A DNA stretch of 55,000 nucleotides from Chrysomallon squamiferum. Its lineage: Eukaryota > Mollusca > Gastropoda > Neomphalida > Peltospiridae. The position numbers and the translations under genes are program-made. The notes beneath the pieces are model-generated. The model was not told where the DNA came from. It made no database searches and was given only the letters and a program-made list of their open reading frames with translations. The stretch is taken from the NCBI GenBank assembly GCA_012295275.1, contig CM022667.1:19633410-19688409 (forward strand). The letters run 5' to 3'. Of the stretch, positions 33,111 to 43,739 are shown piece by piece (position 1 is the stretch's first letter; each line of letters begins with the position of its first letter).

Positions 33111-33880
33111 TACACTAACTGAGTCATTAATTGTGGACAGGAAGATGAAACTGAAACAAGGACTCTAAATGACCAATTGTTTGTTTCTCAGATATTGATT
33201 ACTTCTTTGTTCATATACATGAATATTTATAATTAGTGTAGCTTGCATGGATCTGTTTAAAATATAACCTAACATAAAAATGAGTAACTTTGAATGGTGA
33301 TCCTTGCAACAAAAAGAAGTAATTGATTTCAAATAAAATATCTGTCATATTGGTTGATCAAGCAACTGATTAAGAAAATTATAATAAACAAAACAAAACA
33401 AAATTTAAAATATTTGAAAATAAAGATTAATATAGGATTGCCTAATGCAGAAGTTGTCTCCTAATTCAGTTGCAGTCTGTATATGAACTGTTTTTCAAAA
33501 GGCAGCATCACATTATCCCAAAGGTTGACTGGGCTGAAGCCTAGGCCCATGAAATCATTTTTACTTTTTTCTTTTAGCATTGAATGTATAAGATGATATT
33601 CTTTTCATTGTTACTGCAGGAATTGCTTTATTTGTAATATTATTGTAATAAGCTGTAAGAAATGAAAGCATGAAATTCACTGGGGGATGTCAAGGGTCCA
33701 AAGAAGCTCAAAGCCCTACCACCAGTTAAAATGGCATAGTTAAACAGTGAGGGTAAAAAAAAAATGATCTGTCCTGTTTAAGAAATTATTTACAAATGTC
33801 ACAAAACTGATTAGTAATTTACCTGCTACTTAATAAACTTGGTCATTGTTTTATAATGATAGAAATATGAACATTTTCAG
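33111..33880. other. Anoctamin upstream region / 5' UTR intron
   Basis: No coding sequence seen. An unfamiliar, less AT-rich segment at 33480-33740 (around CTGAAGCCTAGGCCCATG and GGGGGATGTCAAGGGTCC) may be a decayed repeat but could not be assigned. It ends at the acceptor ACATTTTCAG just before the first coding exon. Confidence 0.5.
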
Positions 33881-33898
33881 GTCTGTGATTGAAAAGTC

Positions 33899-36800
33899 AT
33901 GATGAAGAGTTCATCGAGTGATCAGAATTTGCAGTTCCAGCCACTTGTCATCATTGAGTTTGTGAGAGGAACTAAACAGGCAGCCATTGAATGGCTCATA
34001 TCTCACATCCAGGCTTCAAAACTCGATGGTGGGGCAGAGCTGGATGTTTACACATTGGTTCAGCAACATAATGAGGTGGGATTTACAAAATAATAGAACT
34101 GTTTGGTCTATATTTTTATTACAAGTTTCTTTATTCCATTTACTAAATTTATTTGTTTTGTGCTTAAGTGTGTAAGAAAATGGATGTAAATAGTTTAAGT
34201 GAGTGAGAAATATTTTGTGAAATGTTCTGTCATGAAGCCAATCAGTACATTTTTGTTTTCAAAGTAAACTAAACAGTTTCAGTAAATCTGAAGTCAGATC
34301 AGTAAGTTTCTGTTTTGAAACTAAACCAAACACTTTTAATATATCTGCAGTCAAATCAGTAAGTTTGTTTTTGAAACTAAATATTTTTGATAAATCCAAA
34401 GTCAAATCAGTAAGTTTTCCTTTTGAAACTAAATATCTGTAATACACCTGAACTTGAATCAGTAAGTTTGTTTTGAAACTAAACTAAATAGTTTAAGAAT
34501 CTCTGAATCAACTCAGTAAGTTTGTTTTCAAACTAAATAGTGTAACCGAAGTCAAATCAGTAAGTTTTTGAAACTAAACCAACTGGTTTCAGTAGGTCTG
34601 ACGTCAGATATGGAAGTTTTTGTTTACAAACTGAACTGGATGGTTTCAGAATGTCAAAGACAAATCAGTGTTTAGTTAAATGTAATTCTGATGTTATTTC
34701 TTTTCAGACTGATACCAATACTGACAATGCGGTAAGACACGCAAAGCATTGCCTGTATCTAAACTCTTGTATCTACATTAAAATAATTTTTTATTTGCTT
34801 TCTTGTTCAAGGATCTGTTAATTTTTTTTATATTTTTTATTTTATTTTTTGTATATGATTCAGAAACAACGCATGAGCTGTAGTAACAACCTGACACTGC
34901 ATTTTTATTTTTTAAAATAAAATCTTGAGCTTTGTGTTCAAATTATTACCTCTTGTATGTTATCACCTTTGTTGGTACCAGAAATGTTTAATACTTTTCA
35001 TTCACTTTAAAATGAGATCTGTTTTTTCCAGTTTTTCTTAGTTATTTTTATGAAAATAAATATGTATGAATTGCATTTTCACATAGCTTTTGTTTATTAT
35101 TTTTACATTAATTAGAAAATTAATATCTTGCTAATTGTATTTCCCATTTTCTTTTTTAATGACCTCCCTACACACCATTTTTCACTATCCATGCTGAGCA
35201 CACAAAAAAAATCTTATGAGAATTTTTTGCACAAGCAAACCTTTCCTGGTTTAATAGTAGTTAGTTTGTTCTGTGAAGCATGCAACAGTTAGATCTGTTT
35301 TTACATAATCTGTACTTTCTCCTGTAATCAGTAGTTTCCATGTTGTTTTTCAGTCATTAATCAAACTTGCTATGTTTATCTGCATATTTATTTTAATCAA
35401 ATGTGTTGCTTCAATAAGTGTACAATTTAATTAATAATAAAATTATAATATTCACCATTTTTTGTCTGTGAATACTAAGATTTCTTTACTTACCTGTATA
35501 TTTTAATAATTGTATTTACTATATTTACATTTGTTCATTAATCAAAGTTACTATGCTTGTATATTTTGTCAGTAATTAAAAAATAACTACATTTACTATA
35601 TGTAATTGTAAACATATTTACTATTTATTTGTTTATCTAGATAACAGAAAAAATTAGTGTTTATTTTATATATTTAAAAACCATATTTACTATTATCTAG
35701 ATAATTATATTAAAATATTTTGTTTACCAATATATATATATCAAGTAATCATATTTACTATTTATTTATCTAGATGAATAATAACATTTTCTAATCAAAT
35801 GTACTATGTTTATTTAGTCATCAGTAGATTTTGTCTGTCTGCCTCTTTTTCACTTATATATTTGTTAGATATATCACTGAAAATATAAAGGATGGAGTTT
35901 TTCTGAATTTTGTTAAGAGGAATACTTAGGCCAGCTATAGGGTTTTTCTGTTACAAGATATGTTTCAATATACAAACATTAATGAATGACAAAGTAATTT
36001 TAGAAAGTAAAGCCATGGTAAATTTAATTTCATGCAGGCAGGCAGGCAAAAGTTTACTGTATCATCAGCTGAATCTGGCTGGTAAGTTTGGCAAGAGTAA
36101 TTCCAAAATAATTATAATGTTACAAATGTGGAGTGAGGAAAAAAAAAAAAGGAATTAACAAATTATTAAAAAAAATAACCATCAAAAACAGAAGAAGAAA
36201 AGAAGAAAGAACCTTTCCTTTATGATTGTAAAAACAACTAGTTTGTACTAATACCATATTTCAAATTAAAAAGTTTGAGAAGTCAATTTCAATACAGATG
36301 CATCACTAAGTTTCTAGAACCCTTGTTCCAAACAATTTCCAGATTAATGTTTTTTTCGGTACCAAAGGAGGTCAAATCAGAATAATTCAACAACACTTTT
36401 CTGAGCTATTAGGTATATATTTATATATTTTTATAATTCATTTATTTATTTATTTTTTTAAGAAAAGGTTCCTGACCATCATTGCCAAGAAAATAAATTG
36501 TTAACAAAATACATGTTCACTATTTTGTAGTCATTAATGTAACAGCTGTAATTCATTTTGCTCCACTTAACTATAAACATTTCTGGGATTTTTTTTAATA
36601 GGAATATATTTATACATTTAATATTTTTGCTAGAGATAGTAACATTTGGTTGAATTATTCTTTCACAATTATATTTTTCTGGATTGTTTTTAATAATCTA
36701 TCTCATTCACAAAGCATCAACAACAAGAAGAAAATCAAAACAACACAACCCAAGAAAATTAAACAAGTAATGTAATTAAACAAAGAAAATATTAAATAAA

Positions 36801-39364
36801 GAATGTTTTGTTTTCTTATTTAGGAAACCATTTTGTACATTGGTACAGGCATTAACAACAACAACAACAACAAAATCAAAACAACACAAGAAAATTAAAC
36901 AAATAAGTAACATAATTAAACAAAGAAACTGTTAAATAAAGAATTATTCTTTTTTTTCTTATTTAGGAAACCATTTTGTACATTGGTACAGGCATTAACA
37001 ACAACAACAACAACAAAATCAAAACAACACAAGAAAATTAAACAAATAAGTAACATAATTAAACAAAGAAAATGTTAAATAAAATTTTTTTTTTTTTCTT
37101 TTAGGAAACCATTTTTTTTTTTTTTTTTGCAGCAGAAATGATGCATATGAAACCATTTTGTACATTGAATTTGCAGGCATTGAATCGGGTTCTGATTGAT
37201 AAAAATCAGCAGAAATGATGCATATGAAGAAAAACACTTAAATTCACACTGATGGTTACATGCATGAATTTATTGTCATGTAGAGATATTCTAGATTTAG
37301 AATGTTTTAAAGGTTCAGGTACTGTGATAAAAATCAGATATTAAAGTATAATCAGTTTATTTAAAGTATATCATTACTAATTATGTAGAGTTATTCAAGC
37401 AGAGTTATTCTAGATTTGTATAAATTACAATTACTGATTTATAGAAAAATTATGTTTAAAGATTTACCTACTGATTATGTAGAGTTATTCCATTTTAAAA
37501 TATGTGTTGTATTTGAATTATGTAGAGATATTCTAGATTTAAAGTATATTATTACTAATTATGTAGATTATTCTAGATTTGTATATCATTACTGATTATG
37601 AGATATTCTAGATTTACTAATTAGTATATTCTAGATTACTAATCATTACTAATTAGAGTTATTCTAGATTTAAAGTATATTATTACTAATTATGTTGAGT
37701 TATTCTAGATTTAAAGTATATTATTACTAATTATGTTGAGTTATTCTAGATTTAAAGTAAATCATTACTGATTATGTAGAGTTATTCTAGATTTAAAGTA
37801 TATCATTACTAATTATGTAGAGTTATTCTAGATTTAGAGTATATCATTACTGATTATGTAGAGTTATTCTAGATTTAAAGTATATCATTACTAATTATGT
37901 AGAGTTATTCTAGATTTAGAGTAAATCATTACTGATTATGTAGAGTTATTCTATTACTAATTATGTAGAGTTATTTAATTATGTAGAGTTTTATTTATTA
38001 TTACTAATTATGTTGAGTTATTCTAGATTTAGAGTAAATCATTACTGATTATGTAGAGTTATTCTAGATTTAAAAATTTTACTAATTATTATTCTAGATT
38101 TAGAGTAAATAATTATGATTATTGAGTTATTCTAGATTTAAAAGTGTAGAGTTATCATTTAGTATAAATGATTATGTAGAGTTATTCTAGATTTAAAGTA
38201 TATCATTACTGATTATGTTGAGTTATTCTAGATTTAAAGTATATCATTACTGATTATGTAGAGTTATTCTAGATTTAAAGTTTATTATTACTAATTATGT
38301 TGAGTTATTCTAGATTTAAAGTATATCATTACTGATTATGTAGAGTTATTCTAGATTTAAAGTATATCATTACTGATTATGTAGAGTTATTCTAGATTTA
38401 AGGTATATCATTACTAATTATGTAGAGTTATTATGGATTAAAAGTATATTATTACTAATTAGGTGGAGTTATTCTAGATATAAAGTATATATTATTTTCA
38501 TGTGATTTCTACAGGTGATATCTCGACATTTTTCACATCGGCAGAGAAACAGAAGATAATTCTTAAAGAGCTGAACAGTATTCGTGCTACTGAGACTGAA
38601 CATCACATCCCAGGATATGAGCATCACAAGCTGTATCCTGGGAAAAGCCTCAGTAAGTTTTATCCTTTCTGTTCATGAATATATTCAGATTTAACAAGAC
38701 TGACGGTAAGACTACTTTTTAAAAGTAAAATGAGTTTGTATTACAGAAAAAAGTATGTAGATCTAACATATATTATTTATTTGTATTTACAGTAAAGGTG
38801 TATTTGAACTTTGTAAAGTTTCTCTAGATTTAAAGTATATAATTTGGTTACTGTAAATCTAATGTACATTGTTTGATTGTATTTACAGTAAAGTTGTATT
38901 TAAACAATGTTAAGTTTCTCTAGATTTAAAGTTATTTTGTTACTGTAGATCTAAAGTATATTATGTGATTGTATTTACAGAAAAAGTGTATTTGAACAAG
39001 TTTCTCTAGATACAAAGTATATTATTTTGTTACTATAAATCTAAAGTACATTATTCTATTGTATTTACAGTAAAAGTGTATTTGAGCTGTAAGATTATTC
39101 TGCAGATGTTTCCCCTGCATGAAGAACGCTTGATCAAAGAGCTTGGAAATGACTGGTACAAGCCCAACAAATGTCTCACTGTTCAGCCTATTAGTGTGTA
39201 TTATAGCTGTTATTTGTTATTTGTACTATAGTGATTATTACTTATACGTATAACACAATCTTCATATATCTATGAATCCATCTATGGAAAGCAGCATCTG
39301 TGTCATAGCCTATATTACAACTTGTACATACACATCACAGCCTTTAGGTTCTTTATAAATAATA

Positions 39365-39395
<31 letters not shown>

Positions 39396-42300
39396 AACAA
39401 CCTGTACAAAATACACATATTGCAAAGCCTGTAGGTACTTAAACTGATATATCACTTTTTAAATATTGTGATGTGTGTGAGAGTGAATGAATGAATGAAT
39501 GTATGTTTATGTATGTCTGTGTGTCAATGACAACTCAAAGGTATAATAAAATGCATATTATTTTTGTTTTTTAAGAATTTAAAAAAACAAAAACATTGTT
39601 AGTTTTAAACCCTGCATGTGTGTGTATGTGTGTAGAAATATATACACTATAGTGTTTGTACAAAATTTTGAACATTACTTTCAGGGAAAATCCAGCAGTA
39701 TTTTGGTGAAAAGATAGGACTGTATTTTGCATTTCTGGGATTTTACACTGTCTCGCTGATTCCACCTGCACTCATTGGCGTCATCTACTTCATTACCTCG
39801 TGGCACAGTGTCTACCGCGAAGCCATTTTTGCCGTCTTCAACCTCATTTGGACAACGTTGTTCTTGGAGGCTTGGAAGAGACACTGCTCTGAGTTGTGTT
39901 TCCACTGGGGAACCATGCATTCAGTTGTGAGAAAATATGAAGAACCAAGACCAGACTTTTTTGGCGAGATTGGAAAAAACCCTGTAACTGGCAAAGCAGA
40001 ACCAGTTTTTCCTAAATGGCAACGACGTGCTCGATTTTACTTTGTGAGCGTCCCTGTTACTTTAGTTTTCATGTGCATTTGTCTGTTTATGATGTTTGCG
40101 TACTTCTGGATGCAGAACTGGGCAGATGTGATGTATGCTAAAAACAAAGGAATGGTAACATATCTCACAGTCTTTCTCCCCTCTGTCATCTACACAGTTG
40201 TTATTGCTATACTGAATGGAATCTACAGAAATATTGCTAAAATGCTTAATGATTTTGGTAAGTTGTTGAAAAGAAAAACAATTCTGAAAAGTGAAATTTG
40301 TAGTTTTTTGAGTAAAATGTTACATGTATTGTAATAATTTGTTACTGATTTTCTGTGTTTTTGTTTTAGAAAACCATCGACTGCAGTCGTCCTATGAGAA
40401 TCATCTCATTCTGAAATTAATTCTAGTGAGTAAAACAAAACCAGTCAAATGGAAAGTGCTGTTAATACAGATCTAAGAATAAATTACATTTTTGAAACAA
40501 CAGCTTTAATAAAAACAGCAGTTAAAAAAAGAAAAGAAAGAAAGAAATTACACTTTAATTATTTTGATATAATTTGTGATAAAAAGAATTAGTAATTGTA
40601 ATAATATTATAAACACTTTTTCTAAAATTCAAAAATGTGACTGAAATGATTAATTATTTTATTTATTTAATACAAAGAGAATAATCTTTATATATGTAAT
40701 ATTTCTTTTCATTTCAGTTTGATTTTGTAAATTGTTTCTCGTCTTTGTTCTATGTGGCCTTCTATCTTCAAAATCGAGATATGCTAAGAAATGTAAGTAA
40801 AATTATTTTTTTAAATTTAACTAAAAACAATTTGTGTTAATATCATTCGATATAAATAAAGTTTGTTTTAATTGCAGCAACTGGCTTGTTTGTTAATAAC
40901 ATCCCAAATAATTGGTCAAATAAGGGAAGCTATGGTGCCATTTTTTTTTGTCAAATACCGATCAAAGCAACTTGAGAAAGCAATGAAGAAGGTTGAAAGC
41001 TTGATAAGCACAGGTGGTAGTCACATCATTGATCACAACATCCAGAAACAAGCAAGTCTTGAGGCAGTAATGGATCACTTTGAGGCAATTGAAATCTTTA
41101 AATAATTATCTTTATGATTTAAAAATGTTAAGTAGTACTGTGTTCATGTGATTAGATTAAACATGGATGAAATTACGATATTCATACACATGATTTACTA
41201 AATATGTTCTTATTCAGTACATAGTACATATATATATATACAGAAAAATCTTTTCTAACTTTCCATTTCATTGAAAAGAACAAACACTTTCCAACTTTTT
41301 ATTTATATATCTGTCAATCTTCTTTGTGTGTAAATTTGAAATAAATATTTTAATTAATTAAAACAAAATTGGTGTGTTCTCCTTGTTCAGGGCACTATAG
41401 ACGACTACCTAGAATTGTTTGTCCAGTTTGGTTATGTCTTCCTCTTTTCATCTGCTTACCCTCTGGCAGCTCTGTGGGCCCTGCTCAACAACGTCACCGA
41501 GATTCGAGCAGACGCTTTCAAAATGTGTCTCATCTTTCAGCGGCCATTTTCTGAATCCGCTTCTAGTATTGGAGCTTGGCAGGTGAACTAACCGAAACTT
41601 AATCAACCTAACTTCATTGTTTATGTTTTCAAAAACAGAAATGTACTTTCTATAATATCTGTTAATGCTAATAAGCTATGAAAGGAGCAAAAATGTTCTA
41701 AACCTTAGTTCTTTAAAATGTGTATGTATATTGTGTAAAAATATATTTTATATTGTGAGTTACATATTAAATTATATGTAATGATTATGGTGAGATATTG
41801 ACATATTTTTATTATTTATAATATGTCAGATTATCTATAATACATGTCAGGAAATGAATAGTTAAATATTAAGTATATTTACATGACATACAGTGTGAAG
41901 TATATTAAAGATATGGATGACAGATAGTGTATAATATATTAAGTACATATAATTTAGGTCAGATTGTGTTTACATGTCACACAACATATAGTATTTACAT
42001 GTCTGTTAGTGTATAATATATTAACTATTTTTATTTACATGTCAAAATAGTGTGTAATCTATTATATATTGATGTTTACATGTTGGTAGTGTATTGTATG
42101 TTACATGTAATATTAACAGACTGCATTTGAAGTGATTGGCTTGGTGTCTGTGATTACTAACTGTGCGCTGATAGGAATGGATCCAGAAGTACAGAAGTTG
42201 ATCCCTGCCACTATAACCACAGCTACCATGGTGCTTATTTTTGTTGCTATAGAAGTAAGTATACTGATATGGTTGGTTTTTCTTCCTTCCTTTTTTAAAA

Positions 42301-43056
42301 TTGTTTTTTTTTTAAAATAAATTGTAGAAAAAATATATGTAAACCAAATGTAATACGAATATGCATAAAAAATGCACATTACTTTCTAAATGAGAAACAA
42401 GTTGATGATTCAGATCTATTTTCATATTTCAGTTTTAGTTATGGACTGATGTATGTTGAATAAAAGGTCAATTTATGGATCGTTATATTAATTTACTTCA
42501 CAGATCATTTCATTATACAAAAACAGAATTGCTTGCATCACTTTATAATATGAATCTCTTGACAATGTCATTTTTTCAGTGTGTGATCAATATTCATGCA
42601 AGTTTTTTATTACAGCATTTAGTGTTGGTTATGAAGGCTTCTATTGCACACTTCATCCCAGACTGGCCAAAATGGGTGGAAATCGAGTTAGCCAAAATAG
42701 AGTACAAGGCTGGACAAGCTGCAATTAAAGAGGTGAGACATGATAAATTAAGTAGATTTGAAAATGGTCACTAAATGGTTACAGGTCAGTCAATCCCTGT
42801 ATAATCACATGATATCATATATCAATCAATATTGTTATAAAATAATAATAATTAAAATGTACGATATTCCTGAAATCTTCAGTAAAACTGAATCATAAGA
42901 ATTTATCAAAATTATGTTTTTCATTTCTGCATAATCTTTGACTAGTTATTACTATATAATTTTTTTTTTTTGTCTTTTAGATTAATCTGCCTGTTTTTCA
43001 AAACAAAATAGCTTTTAATTAACAAGTACATTCAAGGGGTTAGAGCCAGGTCTTAA

Positions 43057-43088
<32 letters not shown>

Positions 43089-43185
43089 AACCCCTTGAAT
43101 TATTTATTATTTTTTTCAAAATGTCTGTTAAGACCCAACCAGCAATTAAACACTAAAGAAATAACTTTGAATATGTGTGTGTATG

Positions 43186-43259
<74 letters not shown>

Positions 43260-43739
43260 GACAGATGTCAACTGCAAGTAATTTATCAAAGTAAATGTAG
43301 TTCCATCCCAAAAAGCTATATTTTTGGTCAGTGCAAAAATACAGAAATTTGTTTAGTCATGTGAGTACAGTGATAATCAGTAATAACTCACAGTTTTTCT
43401 GTCTACACAAGTCAGTAGCTGCACTGTTTAACTGTAAGATCAACTTTAGGTTTTCATTATCTCATTTTCCACTTCAACAAAGTAGCCAGACAAGTTAGAA
43501 GATAGTCTTTGTAATTTTTTATTTCATTTTTAGAGGCAAAATAAAATGTTAATTAATATTATTTAATAAAATTGTGTTTTATTTTATTTTTTTTTTTTTT
43601 TTTTTTAATTTATCATTTTTATTATTATTTTATTTATTTATTTATTTTTTTTTTTTTTTTACAGAGGATAGCAGCTTCAAAGGATAAGAAAGAATTGATC
43701 CATAAATTATTTTCATCAAACAAAATCCATGCTCACTAA
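33899..43739 (+). CDS. ANO10: Anoctamin-10-like membrane protein (TMEM16 family), multi-exon
   Basis: Anoctamins are ten-helix membrane proteins acting as calcium-dependent channels or lipid scramblases; ANO10 is the intracellular, spinocerebellar-ataxia-linked member. Exons: 33899-34075 ([20 protein letters not shown]), 34708-34731 (24-nt microexon, TDTNTDNA), 38515-38652 ([16 protein letters not shown]), 39071-39193 ([18 protein letters not shown]), 39685-40257 ([41 protein letters not shown]), 40370-40425 ([16 protein letters not shown]), 40718-40792, 40878-41084, 41391-41582 ([20 protein letters not shown]), 42120-42254 ([16 protein letters not shown]), 42616-42732 and 43665-43739. Order and junction phases match ANO10 except between 34731 and 38515. 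There a conserved exon of about 45-50 residues, which must be phase 0 to 1, is not found intact; only repeated copies of its start (ETILYIG) are present near 36824. The intron after 41084 appears to use a GC donor. Confidence 0.93.
34245..34690 (+). repeat. About 60-bp tandem repeat carrying donor-like motifs
   Basis: Seven to eight diverged copies of AAATCAGTAAGTTTTTGTTTTGAAACTAAAC-like units lie in the intron between the first anoctamin exon and the microexon. Nearly every copy contains TCAGTAAGTTT, a close match to a splice donor. The array ends about 20 bp before the acceptor at 34707. Confidence 0.88.
34732..36720 (+). other. Anoctamin intron, no exon seen
   Basis: AT-rich intronic DNA with several degenerate copies of a TACTATTTATTTGTTTATCTAG-like phrase between 35500 and 35830. 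No reading frame resembles the missing anoctamin segment. Confidence 0.6.
36720..37170 (+). repeat. About 140-bp tandem repeat containing a splice acceptor and exon start
   Basis: Three to four copies of a unit made of ATCAAAACAACACAAGAAAA, TTAAACAAATAAGTAACATA, a pyrimidine tract and TTTAGGAAACCATTTTGTAC with an AAC run. The acceptor-like TTTAG/GAAACC occurs at 36823, 36966 and 37104, and a further GAAACCATTTTGTACATTG lies at about 37151. Read in the phase left by the microexon, the copies give ETILYIGTG and then an Asn run ending in a stop. Confidence 0.9.
37290..38500 (+). repeat. 41-bp minisatellite up to an anoctamin acceptor
   Basis: Roughly 25 copies of TAGATTTAAAGTATATCATT followed by ACTGATTATGTAGAGTTATTC. 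Early copies are shorter and scrambled (37570-37680, 38060-38170); later ones are regular. The array ends at about 38490, within 25 bp of the acceptor at 38514. Confidence 0.93.
38700..39090 (+). repeat. Tandem copies of a splice acceptor plus exon start (90-96 bp period)
   Basis: Four successive copies of GTATTTACAG followed by TAAAAGTGTATTTGA-like sequence have AG at 38792, 38888, 38980 and 39070. Only the last continues into the anoctamin exon. Between them lies CTCTAGATTTAAAGTATATT, which also relates to the 41-bp unit upstream. Confidence 0.93.
39361..39395 (+). repeat. (TTTA)n microsatellite
   Basis: TTTA run in the anoctamin intron. Confidence 0.9.
41085..41390 (+). other. Candidate GC-AG intron of the anoctamin gene
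   Basis: Joining CACTTTGAG at 41084 to GGCACTATAGAC at 41391 preserves the frame and gives [14 protein letters not shown], the same length as the vertebrate ANO10 segment as I recall it. The first intron bases are GCAATT. A GT alternative at 41066 (GCA/GTAATG) would delete six residues. Confidence 0.65.
43030..43100. repeat. 12-bp perfect inverted repeat around a (GT)(TA) microsatellite
   Basis: ATTCAAGGGGTT at 43030-43041 and AACCCCTTGAAT at 43089-43100 are exact complements. GGTCTTAA and TTAAGACC nearby form a second short pair, though not nested with the first. Lies in the last anoctamin intron. Confidence 0.85.
43170..43260. repeat. (CA)n microsatellite
   Basis: About 30 CA units flanked by short TA/GT runs. 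Confidence 0.95.

Noticed and set aside
33480-33740. Less AT-rich segment as a transposable element
   Set aside because: No terminal repeats, target duplication or recognisable family could be seen.
37290-38500. Regular 41-bp repeats resembling a CRISPR or centromeric satellite array
   Set aside because: Only about 25 diverged units without spacers, confined to one intron; minisatellite.
41085-41105. Anoctamin exon continuing to the TAA at 41103
   Set aside because: Would truncate the protein before conserved helices that continue in frame at 41391; a GC-AG intron fits better.
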